From CAZYBG01 sp964645155 (GTDB lineage Bacteria; Pseudomonadota; Alphaproteobacteria; Rhodobacterales; Rhodobacteraceae): a stretch of DNA of 64,000 bases. Positions 42,998-51,818 of this stretch are shown piece by piece (the first letter of the stretch is position 1; the number at the start of each line of letters is the position of its first letter). The stretch spans positions 1 to 64,000 of the forward strand of contig CAZYBG010000001.1 of assembly GCA_964645155.1 (NCBI GenBank), read 5' to 3'. The position numbers were made by a program, and so were the translations under genes. A model generated the notes under the pieces. The model was not told where the DNA came from and did not search any database. It was given only the letters and a program-made list of their open reading frames with translations.

Positions 42998-43067
42998 CAA
43001 CGACAGGGCGGCAGCCCTGCCGCCCGCTAGCCCAGGCCCCTCCCCACGACACTATGGAGATACCGCG

Positions 43068-44234
43068 ATGACCTTCGGCCCCTGCAGATCGAACCCCCGC
43101 CTCGGCACCGCCGTCGTCCCCGTGGCGCCCCTCGTGGCGCTGTGGGTCGCGGCCAGTCCGGCCGCCGCGCAGAACCTCTGCGAGATCTACTCCGTCCGCT
43201 CCGGCGACACGCTGAGCGAGATCGCGAACACCGCGGGCGTCTCCGGCGGCTACCAGATGGTGTTCAACGCCAACCGCGACCTGCTCTCGAACCCGAATCG
43301 AATCGAGATCGGCCAGCGGCTGAAGATCCCCTGTGCCGACGGCTCGCTGCCCGGCACCGTGATCACGACCGCCGCGCCGGCCGCCGAACCGGCGCCCGCG
43401 CCCGAGGCAACCGTGGCGGCCGAGCCGGAGCCTGCGCCCGAACCCGCTCCGGCAGCGACCGATACCGCAGCGGCACCGGCTGCGGAACCCGCGGCGCTGC
43501 CGCCGATCAGGTTCCTCACCGGCGGCGCATACGCCCCCTTCACCGATCCCGACCTGCCGCAGCAGGGCATGTTCACCGAACTGGTGATGACCGCGCTCAA
43601 CGCGAACGAGACCGCGCCGGAATCGAGCGTTACCTTCGTCGACGACTGGGGCGAGCACCTCTCCGTGCTGCTGCCCTCCGGCGCCTTCGACATGGGCTTC
43701 CCGTGGTACCGCCCGAACTGCGAACAGTTCGAGTACCTCGGCGAGGATTCGCAGAATCGCTGCACGAACTACAACATGTCCGAGCCGTTCTACGAGGCGG
43801 TCGTGGGCTACTACACGCTCGACGGCAGCAGCTACGCCTCGGTCACCACGCCCGAAGCGCTGATGGGCGCGCGTCTCTGCCGGCCCGCCGGCTGGTTCAC
43901 CTTCGATCTCGAGGCGCGGCAGCTGGTCGAGCCGAACGTGACCATCCTGGTCCCCGGCACGCAGATCGAGTGCTGGGAGGCGCTGCAGGCGGGCGAGGTC
44001 GATGTCGTGACCTTCGATGCGCTTCCCGCCGAGGAAGACCAGAAGACGCTCGGCATCACCGAGGAGATCACCGAGCTCTCCGATCTGGCCGAGCTCGCCA
44101 CGCTCCATGTCTACACGCCGAAGACCAACCCCAACGGCGAGAAATACCTTGCGCTCCTGAATGCCGGCCTCGCCGAGATGCGCGCGAACGGCAAGTGGTT
44201 CGAGGTCGTCTCGCGGCATCTCGCCGGCCAGTAG
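43068..44234 (+). CDS. LysM and solute-binding fusion protein 2
   Basis: A 388-residue paralogue of the preceding gene with the same order: signal peptide ending PAAA-Q, LysM (CEIYSVRSGDTLSEIANTAG to LKIPC), a longer Ala/Pro/Glu-rich linker of about 50 residues, then the type 2 binding domain (IRFLTGGAYAPFTDPDL, MFTELVMTALNAN, FPWYRPNCEQFEYLGEDS, GWFTFDLEARQLVEPNV). Conserved cysteines match those of protein 1. ATG 43068 is the first good start after a GGAGA element. A GC-rich terminator hairpin follows the stop. The pair arose by tandem duplication and diverged mainly in the linker. Confidence 0.82.
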   Translation: MTFGPCRSNPRLGTAVVPVAPLVALWVAASPAAAQNLCEIYSVRSGDTLSEIANTAGVSGGYQMVFNANRDLLSNPNRIEIGQRLKIPCADGSLPGTVITTAAPAAEPAPAPEATVAAEPEPAPEPAPAATDTAAAPAAEPAALPPIRFLTGGAYAPFTDPDLPQQGMFTELVMTALNANETAPESSVTFVDDWGEHLSVLLPSGAFDMGFPWYRPNCEQFEYLGEDSQNRCTNYNMSEPFYEAVVGYYTLDGSSYASVTTPEALMGARLCRPAGWFTFDLEARQLVEPNVTILVPGTQIECWEALQAGEVDVVTFDALPAEEDQKTLGITEEITELSDLAELATLHVYTPKTNPNGEKYLALLNAGLAEMRANGKWFEVVSRHLAGQ

Positions 44235-45057
44235 ACGGCAGGGCAAAGGGCGCGCCAGGCGCCTGTCGGGCAGGGGCACCCGCCCCGGGCGCCGCGCGGT
44301 TCCCCGCGCGGCGCTTCGCTTCCCCGATCACGATGATCTCCCCGGCTTCGGCGTGCCAGGCGCCGCCGCTCCAGTCGCCGAGCCAGCGGGTTGCGCTCAG
44401 GCCGGCGGCGGCCAGCGCCGCTGCGATCGCCTCGCGGTCGGGAAAGGCGATGCGCGAGCGCGCCGAAAGGCATCGCCCGGCCGCGGTCCGGTAGGTCGTG
44501 CCGTAGGTCACCACGCCCGTCGCCGGATCGTGCGCGACATCGTTCCAGGCTTCCACCGGCCCTAGAACCGGGTGCTCCAGCCGGCGGCGCGACGCCTCGC
44601 GCGTCCAGTCCCGCCATTCGGCTCGCGCGGGGTTGCGGCTGTCGAAGACGAAGCGCCCGCCGGGCGCCAGATGCGCGGCGATCGTCCGGCACACCGCGGC
44701 GCGATCGGCCGGGGTAAGGAACACCTGGAAGGCGTGCCCGGTCAGCACCACAAGGTCGAACGTCTGCCCCAGCCGCACCAAGCGCGCATCGCCGTGCACC
44801 CAGCGCGCCGCAGCGCCGCCCTCCCGCCGCCGCGCAAGGTCGAGCATCGCCACCGCCGGGTCGACGCCGGTCGCCGCGATGCCCTGCGCCGTGGCCGCCG
44901 CCACCAGCCGCCCAGTGCCGCATCCGAGGTCGAGCAACGTGCCACCCTCCGCCGCGAGTCCGAGGCAGAAGCCGAGGTCCGGCCCCCAGCCGTTGTCGAG
45001 GTCGTAGAACTCCGCCAGCGCCGGATCGTCGTAGAGACGATCGCCCGCCTCAGGCAT
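44068..45057 (-). CDS. SAM-dependent methyltransferase with run-on C-terminus
   Basis: A 329-residue frame. Residues 1-250 form a class I methyltransferase: motif I is LLDLGCGTGRLVAA, motif II region AARWVHGDARLV, and YDLDNGWGPDLGF near the start. The family core ends near GEIIVIGEAKRR. After that the frame continues about 80 residues of Arg/Ala/Gly-rich sequence through the plus-strand terminator and 167 bases into the LysM protein 2 gene on the other strand. The original stop seems to have been lost, or there is a frameshift near 44310. It overlaps the dacB 3' end by 8 bases, so expression is coupled to dacB. Confidence 0.75.
   Translation of the reverse strand: MPEAGDRLYDDPALAEFYDLDNGWGPDLGFCLGLAAEGGTLLDLGCGTGRLVAAATAQGIAATGVDPAVAMLDLARRREGGAAARWVHGDARLVRLGQTFDLVVLTGHAFQVFLTPADRAAVCRTIAAHLAPGGRFVFDSRNPARAEWRDWTREASRRRLEHPVLGPVEAWNDVAHDPATGVVTYGTTYRTAAGRCLSARSRIAFPDREAIAAALAAAGLSATRWLGDWSGGAWHAEAGEIIVIGEAKRRAGNRAAPGAGAPARQAPGAPFALPSTGRRDAARRPRTTCRSRASRRGRHSGAQGISRRWGWSSACRHGAWRARPDRRAR
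44289..44314 (+). terminator. Terminator hairpin after LysM pair
   Basis: Arms GCGCCGCGCGG (44289-44299) and CCGCGCGGCGC (44304-44314) form a perfect 11-pair stem with loop TTCC, followed by TTCGCTTCCCC. It is well placed to end transcription of the two LysM genes. The methyltransferase frame on the minus strand reads through it, which supports the idea that this part of that frame is not ancestral coding sequence. Confidence 0.65.
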
Positions 45058-46561
45058 CGTGCACGGCGACCCAGCGTTCGATCAGCTTCTGCTGCAGCGT
45101 CCGCGCCGCGCGCGCCCAGCCGACGCCACCCGCGGGCCGCTCCATCTGGTCGGGCGCGAGCGCGCCACGCCGGGCGAGATCGGCCGAGAAGATCGCGAAG
45201 GCGAGCACCCGGCCCGAGGGCGTCTGCACGAACCCGGCAAGGCCGCTGACGAAGTTCAGCGTCCCGGTCTTGGCCACCACCGTGGCGGGGTGGCCGCGGA
45301 TCGTGCGGCCTTCGGCGTCCTTCATCTCGATCCGCTTCAGCATCCGCCGCAGCGGACCGTCCGCGCCGGCCTTAACCAGCGCCGCCACCATGTCGTCGGC
45401 GGTGATCCGGCTCATGTCGCCCAGCCCGGAATGGTCGACGAAGCGCACGCCGTTCACCGTCGCGCGGGTCCGCAACCAGTCGCCCATCCGCAGCCCCGAG
45501 GCGGCGAGCGTCGCTGGCAGCCCGCCCCGGACGGCCGAGGCCGACAGGCCGATGACCTCGGCGGTCAGGTTCGTCGACCATTTCAGCATGTCGGTCAGCA
45601 CCGTCGTGAGGTCGTTCGACACCGTCTCGGCCAGCAGCGTCCCGCGCGCCGGCCCGATCTCGGTCACCGGCGGCGGCAGCGCGATCCCCTGGGCCCGGGC
45701 CAGCACCCTGAACACGTCGCCGGCATAGTCGGCCGGCCGGCGGACCGGCAGCCAGCGGCTTCCCGCATTGCCGAGCGCGGTGCGCGCCACCGTCCAGTCC
45801 TCGAAACCCTCGGCCTCGGCGTGGGTGAAAAGCGGCGTGGCGCGCTCGGCCACGCGCATCCGCGCGACGCTGACCGCCGGCCGGATACGTTCCGACCGCG
45901 CGTCCATCGCAAGGTCATAGCCCGCATCGCGGCGCTTCCACTCGAAATGCACGCGGTTGAAGTTGAGGTTGAGCCCGCTGATCGCCGGGTTGTACCCGAC
46001 ATGGTCAGGCTGCGCGGGGTCGATCGCGCGGATGAAGGGCAGCGCCTCGGCATGGACGACAAACCGCCCGCCGACCTCGCGCACCCCGGCCGCCTTCAGG
46101 CGCACGGCCATGTCGGCCAGGTGGTCGGTGCCGAGCGTCGGGTCGCCGCTCCCCGTCAGGACGAGATCGCCGTCGATCCGCCCGTTGCGCAGCGGCCCGC
46201 CGGCGAACAGCTGGGTGCGGAAGCGATGGCCTGCGCCGAGCGTCTCGAGGCCATAGAGCGCCGTGATCGCCTTGGCAACCGAGGCGGGCGGCATCTCGGC
46301 CGCGCCGCCGCGGCCTTCGAGCGGCAGGCCGGTCCGCGCATCGGCCAGCGCGAAGGTGACCGCGCCGCCAAGCCGCGCCTCGGCGATCAGCGCCTCGGCC
46401 TCCGGCGCGCCGGCCCGTCGCCGCTCGGCCGGCGTCAGCCCGCGCGGCGGTGGCCGGAGCGACCACTCCGGCGCCTCGGCCGCCGCCCGGCCGGCGACCG
46501 CCCCGGCGAGGAGGCCGCCGAGGACGATGCGTCGAGTGGGGCCGTCGGGGCAGCTGGACAT
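45050..46561 (-). CDS. dacB: D-alanyl-D-alanine carboxypeptidase/endopeptidase (PBP4, S13)
   Basis: A 503-residue periplasmic penicillin-binding protein of family S13. A Tat-like signal (TRRIVLGGLLAGAVAGRAAA) is followed by the three active-site motifs: SVAK with nucleophile Ser94 and Lys97, STN in KWSTNLTAEVIG, and KTG in VAKTGTLNFVSG. It cleaves terminal D-Ala or cross-links in peptidoglycan during growth. Its stop overlaps the methyltransferase start by 8 bases, and it lies 45 bases downstream of nadD on the same strand. Confidence 0.93.
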   Translation of the reverse strand: MSSCPDGPTRRIVLGGLLAGAVAGRAAAEAPEWSLRPPPRGLTPAERRRAGAPEAEALIAEARLGGAVTFALADARTGLPLEGRGGAAEMPPASVAKAITALYGLETLGAGHRFRTQLFAGGPLRNGRIDGDLVLTGSGDPTLGTDHLADMAVRLKAAGVREVGGRFVVHAEALPFIRAIDPAQPDHVGYNPAISGLNLNFNRVHFEWKRRDAGYDLAMDARSERIRPAVSVARMRVAERATPLFTHAEAEGFEDWTVARTALGNAGSRWLPVRRPADYAGDVFRVLARAQGIALPPPVTEIGPARGTLLAETVSNDLTTVLTDMLKWSTNLTAEVIGLSASAVRGGLPATLAASGLRMGDWLRTRATVNGVRFVDHSGLGDMSRITADDMVAALVKAGADGPLRRMLKRIEMKDAEGRTIRGHPATVVAKTGTLNFVSGLAGFVQTPSGRVLAFAIFSADLARRGALAPDQMERPAGGVGWARAARTLQQKLIERWVAVHDA

Positions 46562-46606
46562 GGCGGGCGGATTAAATCCAACTGCGGCGGCGCCGGCAAG
46601 CCCGCG

Positions 46607-47212
46607 CTAGCGCTTCCAGCCGCCGCCGGCGCGGATCGCGGTCGAGGAGATGTCGATCATCGGCACGTTGACGAAGCACCAGGCCGGCGGCTCCGCCCGC
46701 GCCAGCAGCCGCGCCTGGCCCGCCGGAAGGCGGTGCATCGCGAACCGCTCGGCGGCCCGCGCGTTGCGCCCCGAGGTCTGGCTGCCGGGCCGCGCGATCA
46801 CGCCCAGCGGCACCATCGCCAGGATGTCCTCCCAGCGGTCCCAGTGGTGCAGCTGCGCCAGATTGTCCGCCCCCATCAGCCAGACGAAGCGCACCCCGGG
46901 ATAGAGCCGGATCAGCCGCTCCAGCGTCGCCGCGGTGTACCGGGTGGCGATGCGTGTCTCGATATCGGTCACCGTCACGCGCGGATGGCGCATCGCCGCG
47001 CGCGCCGCCGCGAGGCGCCGGTCGATCGGCGCCGGCCCTTCGCGCTTCAGCGGGTTGCCCGGGCTGACGAGCCACCACACCCGGTCCAGACCGAAGCGCT
47101 TCAGCGCCTCGCGGGTGATGTGGACATGCCCCGCATGGGGCGGATCGAACGATCCGCCGAGCAGGCCGACCGCCTGGCCCGCAGCCGCCCTTGGCAGACC
47201 CTGCCGGTTCAC
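46607..47212 (-). CDS. nadD: Nicotinate-nucleotide adenylyltransferase
   Basis: A 201-residue cytosolic enzyme that adenylates nicotinic acid mononucleotide to form NaAD in NAD synthesis. The nucleotidyl transferase motif GGSFDPPHAGHVHI and the ISSTAIR motif near the C-terminus are present, with VWWLVSPGNPLKR and FVWLMGADNLAQL between. The start is taken at 47212 (MNRQGLP), which gives a few residues before the first strand. It is upstream of dacB on the same strand. The usual neighbour rsfS is not seen here. Confidence 0.92.
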   Translation of the reverse strand: MNRQGLPRAAAGQAVGLLGGSFDPPHAGHVHITREALKRFGLDRVWWLVSPGNPLKREGPAPIDRRLAAARAAMRHPRVTVTDIETRIATRYTAATLERLIRLYPGVRFVWLMGADNLAQLHHWDRWEDILAMVPLGVIARPGSQTSGRNARAAERFAMHRLPAGQARLLARAEPPAWCFVNVPMIDISSTAIRAGGGWKR

Positions 47213-47332
47213 CAGCCCCCCGCGCGCATGCCCCCCGTGGCGTTGATGGGGGGCCCCGGCGGAAGTGTCAACGCCGCAGGCGAACGCCCCCGCCGCTGCC
47301 GGCAGGGGCCCCTCGGCCGTGGGCGCGGGCCG

Positions 47333-49354
47333 TCAGTTCGACGGCGCCGGCCAGAGGTCGTCGCGCCAGAACCGCGGCGGCCGCTCGCCGCGCACCTCGA
47401 AGACGATGCGGTCGGTCCATTCCCGCCCGTGCCGGTCCACCGCCGTGACCGCCGCGACATGGGCGCCCTCGGGCAGGTCTTCCGGCATCCGCAGCCGCCA
47501 CAGATGCGGCGAATTGTCGGCGACCATCCAGGCCTCGGCCGATTGCGGCGCGCCGGGGCCGAAGCGCTCGCCCTGCCACAGCTCGAAGCCCTGCGTCCGG
47601 GCGTCGCCCGATGCCGACTGCCATGCATAGCGCCCGACGGTCATCTGCCGCGGCACCGCGAACGGATCGGCATATTCGGGGCCCGCCAGCGCGGCCTCGC
47701 CGGCGCCGGGCTGGGTGCGCTCCATCTCGTAGCGCAGGCCGCCGATCTCGGCATGGACGCGGGTGTTGCGCTCGCCCGCCCAGACATTGGCGGTCAGCCA
47801 GACGCCCTCGCCCAGCTCCTCGGGCGTGAACAGCTTGAGGTCCGCCAGATCCCCCACCGTCACCGGCGGCGTCGCCGAGACCGGCTGCACCTCACCCCCC
47901 GCCGCATCGGCGGCATCGCCCGCGGCCGCGTCGCGCGCTTCGGTCCACTCCATCAGCGAGGTGAACCAGTCGCGGAAGCCCGGTGTGTTGAACGACAGCG
48001 CCATCTGCCGGTCGGCGGGCTGGTTCGCGGCATGGAACGTCATGCGGTATTCGGCGCCGTCGAAATCGAGGACCATGAAGCCCGGCGGCGTGCCGCCCCG
48101 CGCGAAGGCCAGCGGCGTGCCCTCGAAGCCGAGATCGCCGAAGAACCAGTTGCCCGACGGCGCGCCGCCGACGATGTGGTCGAACGGCAGCCGCGTCACG
48201 CCGACCTGCTCCTGCCAGCCCTCGAACCACTCGCCCGCGGCGAGGTATTCGAACGTGTGCGTGTGTCCCGACAGCGACAGCGCCGGCCGGCTGCCGATCA
48301 GCGCGTGGATCTCGGCCAGGTTGTCGGTCTGGTGCCGGCCAGTATCGGCGTCGGCGAACGAGACGAACGGGATGTGGTGCATCAGCACGATCAGCCGGTC
48401 CTCGGGCACCAGCGCCAGCGTGCTCTCCAGCCACTGCATCTGCTGTTCGGTCACCCGGCCGTTGTAGATCGGGTTGCCCTCGGTCGATCCGCAGCGCTCG
48501 CGGTCGCCGGGCCGGGCCTCCTCGGCGGTGCAGGGGAACACCACGTTGTCGAGCGCCACGAAGAACACCTCGCCGATCTCGAACGCATAGAAATTCGGCC
48601 CGTAGGTCGCGCGCCAGCTGTCGGCGCTGTCGGCGTCGTCGGCGGCGTCGAAATCGAAGTCGTGGTTGCCGTGGATGTAGTATTGTGGCAGCCCGGCGAC
48701 CGACATCGTGTCCATGAACCGCGGCAGCAGCCCCAGGTCATCGCCCATCACGTCGCCCAGCAGCAGCATGCAGCGGGCATCCGTCAGGTCGCGCGACAGG
48801 ATGGTGTCGAGCACGCCGTCCCGCACATAGCCGACCTCGTCGTTGGAGTAAGGCTGCGTGTCGCCCATCGCGATGCACGAGAACTGGTCGCTCTCCGGCT
48901 GGCGGACCAGCGGAAAGCTGATCTCCGCCGGCAGCGGGCCGGTCGGGGCAAGCCCGCCATAGCGCAGCTCCTGCGGCGTACCCTCGGGCTTGTGGTGGTA
49001 GAAGAACCGCGGCACGCCATCCGCCGTCGTGGGCGTGGCATAGCCTCCGGGCTTCGTCACCATCACCGTCATGTTGTCGAAGACCGGCAGCTCGTACGCG
49101 CCGTCGGGGCCGGTGCGGACCGCCTCGCGGCCGTTCGACACGATCACGCCCGCGATGCCCGGCTCATCGTCCTGCCGCGCGCCATCGCGGCTCAGGTCGT
49201 GGAACACCACGCCGCGCACCACCTCCGGCGCCGCGCCCTCGCCCGCCGGCACGACATGAATGTCGGCGACATAGTCGAAGGCGGCCGCGGGGGCCGCGAG
49301 TGTCAGAGCCATCGCTCCGGTCAGCACGAAAAGCGAAACATGATCCCCTCGCAT
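47333..49354 (-). CDS. Secreted calcineurin-like metallophosphoesterase
   Basis: A 673-residue exported protein with a signal peptide of about 25 residues ending AAAF. It then has a beta-sandwich region like SdrD-B or CNA-type domains (GVVFHDLSRDGARQDDEPGIAGV, about 45-130), the metallophosphoesterase core (about 155-395) with MGDTQ, LLGDVMGDD, YIHGNHDFD, MHHIPF and SLSGHTHT as the metal-binding motifs, and a C-terminal beta-rich domain ending with a repeat-like region. Relatives act on phosphate esters or nucleotides in the periplasm, and the substrate here is unknown. It stands alone, divergent from the MarR-GNAT gene. Confidence 0.88.
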   Translation of the reverse strand: MRGDHVSLFVLTGAMALTLAAPAAAFDYVADIHVVPAGEGAAPEVVRGVVFHDLSRDGARQDDEPGIAGVIVSNGREAVRTGPDGAYELPVFDNMTVMVTKPGGYATPTTADGVPRFFYHHKPEGTPQELRYGGLAPTGPLPAEISFPLVRQPESDQFSCIAMGDTQPYSNDEVGYVRDGVLDTILSRDLTDARCMLLLGDVMGDDLGLLPRFMDTMSVAGLPQYYIHGNHDFDFDAADDADSADSWRATYGPNFYAFEIGEVFFVALDNVVFPCTAEEARPGDRERCGSTEGNPIYNGRVTEQQMQWLESTLALVPEDRLIVLMHHIPFVSFADADTGRHQTDNLAEIHALIGSRPALSLSGHTHTFEYLAAGEWFEGWQEQVGVTRLPFDHIVGGAPSGNWFFGDLGFEGTPLAFARGGTPPGFMVLDFDGAEYRMTFHAANQPADRQMALSFNTPGFRDWFTSLMEWTEARDAAAGDAADAAGGEVQPVSATPPVTVGDLADLKLFTPEELGEGVWLTANVWAGERNTRVHAEIGGLRYEMERTQPGAGEAALAGPEYADPFAVPRQMTVGRYAWQSASGDARTQGFELWQGERFGPGAPQSAEAWMVADNSPHLWRLRMPEDLPEGAHVAAVTAVDRHGREWTDRIVFEVRGERPPRFWRDDLWPAPSN

Positions 49355-49520
49355 GGGAGCCTCCTGCAGTTGTCGGTGATCCCGCCGGCTGGGGCGAGAC
49401 CTCTAGCCTCGCCGTCGACCACGACACCACCGCCGCGATTCCATGACGCCCCGATGACGGCCGGCGGCTCGGCGGAACCCTGCGCATCCGGGCCGGCGGC
49501 TGCCGCTTGCGACCGCAATG

Positions 49521-49542
49521 ATACCTGACTAAAGTCAGCTAT
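49521..49542. promoter_or_regulatory. MarR-type operator palindrome
   Basis: Directly before the MarR-GNAT ATG (49544) lies the inverted repeat CTGACT-AA-AGTCAG (49525-49538), extended to ATA...TAT by one more matched triplet with a single mismatch (49521-49542). This 22-base site resembles known MarR-family operators, such as those with TTGACT...AGTCAA arms. Its overlap with the start region suggests autorepression. The divergent phosphoesterase promoter may also be affected. Confidence 0.65.
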
Positions 49543-49543
49543 C

Positions 49544-50431
49544 ATGGCCACCGTCGCGACCGACCCGATCGCCCGCATCCGCCGCTTCAACCGCGCCGTC
49601 ACGACCGAGGTCGGCGCGCTCGACGCCTCGTTTCTCGGCCGCGGCCGCCCGCTCGGCGCGGCGCGGGTCCTCTGCGCGGTGGCGCCCCATGGCGGCGACC
49701 TTGCCGCGATGCGCGCCGCGCTCGGCCTCGACAGCGGCCTGATGAGCCGACTGCTGCGCAGCCTCGAGGCCGAGGGGCTGCTGGAACTCGCCCCGCAACC
49801 GGCCGACCGTCGCCGCCGCCTTGTCCGGCTCACCCCGGCGGGCCGACGCGAGGCGCGCCGCTATGACGCGCTCTCCGACGGCCGCGCGCGGCGTCTCCTC
49901 GGGCGCCATCCCGCCCCGGCCGCGCTGCTCGCCGCGATGGATCTCGTCGCGACCGCGCTCGGTCGCGACCGGGTGGTCATCGCCCCGACCGACCCCGCAT
50001 CCGACGATGCCCGGCATTGCCTCGCGGCCTATTATGACGAACTGGCGCTGCGCTTCGACGGCGGCTTCGACGTCGGGCAGAGCCTCGACCCCGACCTTGC
50101 CGCGCTCCGGCCGCCGCTCGGCAGCTTCCTCATGGCGCTGTCAGACGGCCTGCCGGTCGGCTGCGTGGCGCTCAAGGGCAGCGGCACCGAAACCGGCGAG
50201 ATCAAGCGCCTCTGGGTATCGCCGGCGGCGCGCGGCCTCGGCCTTGCACACCGCCTCTGCGACGCGGCCGAGGCATCGGCCCGCGCGCTCGGCATGACGC
50301 TCCTGCGCCTCGACACCAACCGCGCGCTGACCGAGGCCATCGCCTTCTACCGCAAGGCCGGCTGGCGCGAGGTGCCCGCCTTCAACGCCGAGCCCTACGC
50401 CCACCACTGGTTCGAGAAGCCGCTCGGCTGA
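49544..50431 (+). CDS. MarR-GNAT bifunctional transcription regulator/acetyltransferase
   Basis: A 295-residue fusion. Residues about 10-140 form a winged helix-turn-helix MarR domain (ALGLDSGLMSRLLRSLEAEG for the recognition helix, then the wing PADRRRRLVRLTPAGR). Residues about 155-295 form a GNAT acetyltransferase with the acetyl-CoA loop SPAARGLGLAHRLCDAAE and NRALTEAIAFYRKAGWREV. Such fusions are known in several phyla; the ligand or acetylated target is usually unknown. The start lies inside or just after an operator-like palindrome. Its end overlaps the Hint gene by 37 bases tail to tail. Confidence 0.9.
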   Translation: MATVATDPIARIRRFNRAVTTEVGALDASFLGRGRPLGAARVLCAVAPHGGDLAAMRAALGLDSGLMSRLLRSLEAEGLLELAPQPADRRRRLVRLTPAGRREARRYDALSDGRARRLLGRHPAPAALLAAMDLVATALGRDRVVIAPTDPASDDARHCLAAYYDELALRFDGGFDVGQSLDPDLAALRPPLGSFLMALSDGLPVGCVALKGSGTETGEIKRLWVSPAARGLGLAHRLCDAAEASARALGMTLLRLDTNRALTEAIAFYRKAGWREVPAFNAEPYAHHWFEKPLG

Positions 50432-51525
50432 ACGGCGGTGGCGCCCGGCGCCGCGATCCGCGGCATCGCCCGCGCCAGCACCTCGCCCTCGCGCGCGGTC
50501 AGGCACGGCCGCGCCGACCGGCGGCGCGGCCCGGCCCACTCCGCCGCATCGGGGAAGATCTCCAGCACCTCCTGGCGCAGCGCCGGCGGCATCCGCTCCA
50601 GGCTGCCCGGGCCGACATGGAGGCTCTCCGCCGGGGCGCCCTCCGCAAGGACGATCTCGTGCCGGTCGAAGACCAGGTGGAAGTAGTCCACGAAGCCGCC
50701 CTCGCGCCGCGTCGCCCGCCCCGCGCCCACCAGCGCGACCGCGGGGACGAGAAGTTCTGCCATGCCGAACAGCAGCTCTGCCTCCGCGCCGCTGACCAGC
50801 AGCCGGTGCTGCGGCGAGAGGACCAGCTCGCGCCGGTTGCCGATCGCGCCCTTCGGCACCACGACGGGGGCAAGCCGCCCCTCGGCGGCGACCCTGCGCC
50901 CGGCAAGCAGCCGCAGCGGCACCGCGCCGCCGTCGACCGTGACGACGAGGTCGCCGGGCCGCAGCCGCTCGACCGGCACCTCGCCGCCGGGCGTCGCGAT
51001 CCGCGTGCCGCGCCCGAAGCAGAGGAAGTCCACGGCGAAGCGCGGCACCGCGACGCCGGAATAATCGGCCTTGGCCACCGGACCGATGGTGATCTGCTGG
51101 ATCGCCGCCGCACCGAGCGCGGTGTTGCTCGCACCCGCCGTCTGCGGCCCGAGCAGGAAGATGTTGCCCGCCTCGTCCTGCAGGATGCCCGCCGTCACCG
51201 TCGCCGGCGGCAGCCCGCTGCCCGGCAGGTAGGTGATCGTCATCGTGTAGGCGACCGTGGAATCGAGCCGCGAGCTGACCACGCCCGCGCCGATGTCGTA
51301 GGTCAGGAACTCGCCCTGGCCGGCATCCTCGGCGATCGTGCCGTTGTTGTTGGCGTCGTCCATGGCGACGACGACGATGTTCTCCCAGACCGGGTCACCC
51401 GTCGAACCGAAGGTCTGCCCGACCAGCGCCGCGGCATTCTCCGAGACGAAGTTGTTCGTGCCCTCCGTCGGATCGAGCGACGCGAAGGTCCCGAGGTAGA
51501 TCATCTCGTAGGTGTAGACCGCCAC
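50395..51525 (-). CDS. Hint domain-containing protein
   Basis: A 376-residue protein (from GTG 51525) with an N-terminal beta-rich region (YTYEMIYLGTFASLDPTEGT) and a Hint domain (about 190-330) starting at CFGRGTRIATPGGEVPVERL. This is the type found in many Rhodobacterales, usually annotated Hint domain-containing; the Cys-Phe-Gly start is the equivalent of the autocatalytic cysteine. It ends with a positively charged tail. The start is uncertain: the open frame runs back to 51666 but the first 20 or so residues there come from insertion-sequence DNA. The upstream end may therefore be altered. Confidence 0.75.
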   Translation of the reverse strand: MAVYTYEMIYLGTFASLDPTEGTNNFVSENAAALVGQTFGSTGDPVWENIVVVAMDDANNNGTIAEDAGQGEFLTYDIGAGVVSSRLDSTVAYTMTITYLPGSGLPPATVTAGILQDEAGNIFLLGPQTAGASNTALGAAAIQQITIGPVAKADYSGVAVPRFAVDFLCFGRGTRIATPGGEVPVERLRPGDLVVTVDGGAVPLRLLAGRRVAAEGRLAPVVVPKGAIGNRRELVLSPQHRLLVSGAEAELLFGMAELLVPAVALVGAGRATRREGGFVDYFHLVFDRHEIVLAEGAPAESLHVGPGSLERMPPALRQEVLEIFPDAAEWAGPRRRSARPCLTAREGEVLARAMPRIAAPGATAVQPSGFSNQWWA

Positions 51526-51651
51526 CGGCCCGACCGCCTTTCCCGTCGCCGGGCCGCCGCCTCCCGGGCGGCGCATCCATCGGCAATCCCCGGGATCGCC
51601 GATCATCGTGTAACAGCTGTGGACAAAAGCAGGCGATTGCAGGGCAGCGCG

Positions 51652-51764
51652 GGCTCTGTTGCACAAATCGGCTGATGGCGTGTCTTCCCCTTTCGCCGCG
51701 CGGACCTATGTCGCCCTCCGATCTTTGGACAGTTTTCCGGGCAACTTAAGCTGCGGCCTGCATC
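51652..51764. mobile_element. Isolated insertion-sequence end fragment
   Basis: The 18-base IS end GGCTCTGTTGCACAAATC at 51652-51669 is followed by about 95 bases that differ from the inside of the neighbouring IS. It contains the motif ACAGTTTTCCGGGCAACTTA and no transposase. It looks like the terminal piece of a related IS, or of an earlier insertion, left after a second insertion or deletion. It sits directly upstream of the Hint gene. Confidence 0.6.
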
Positions 51765-51818
51765 GGCTCTGTTGCACAAATCGGGTGACAGGCGGACCTT
51801 GCCTTTCCCCGGACAGAC

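Noticed and set aside
45059..49528. Very long open frame on the plus strand opposite dacB, nadD and the phosphoesterase
   Set aside because: High GC with few stops in the opposite strand gives such frames; the composition is Arg/His/Gly-rich and all three minus-strand genes have clear families.
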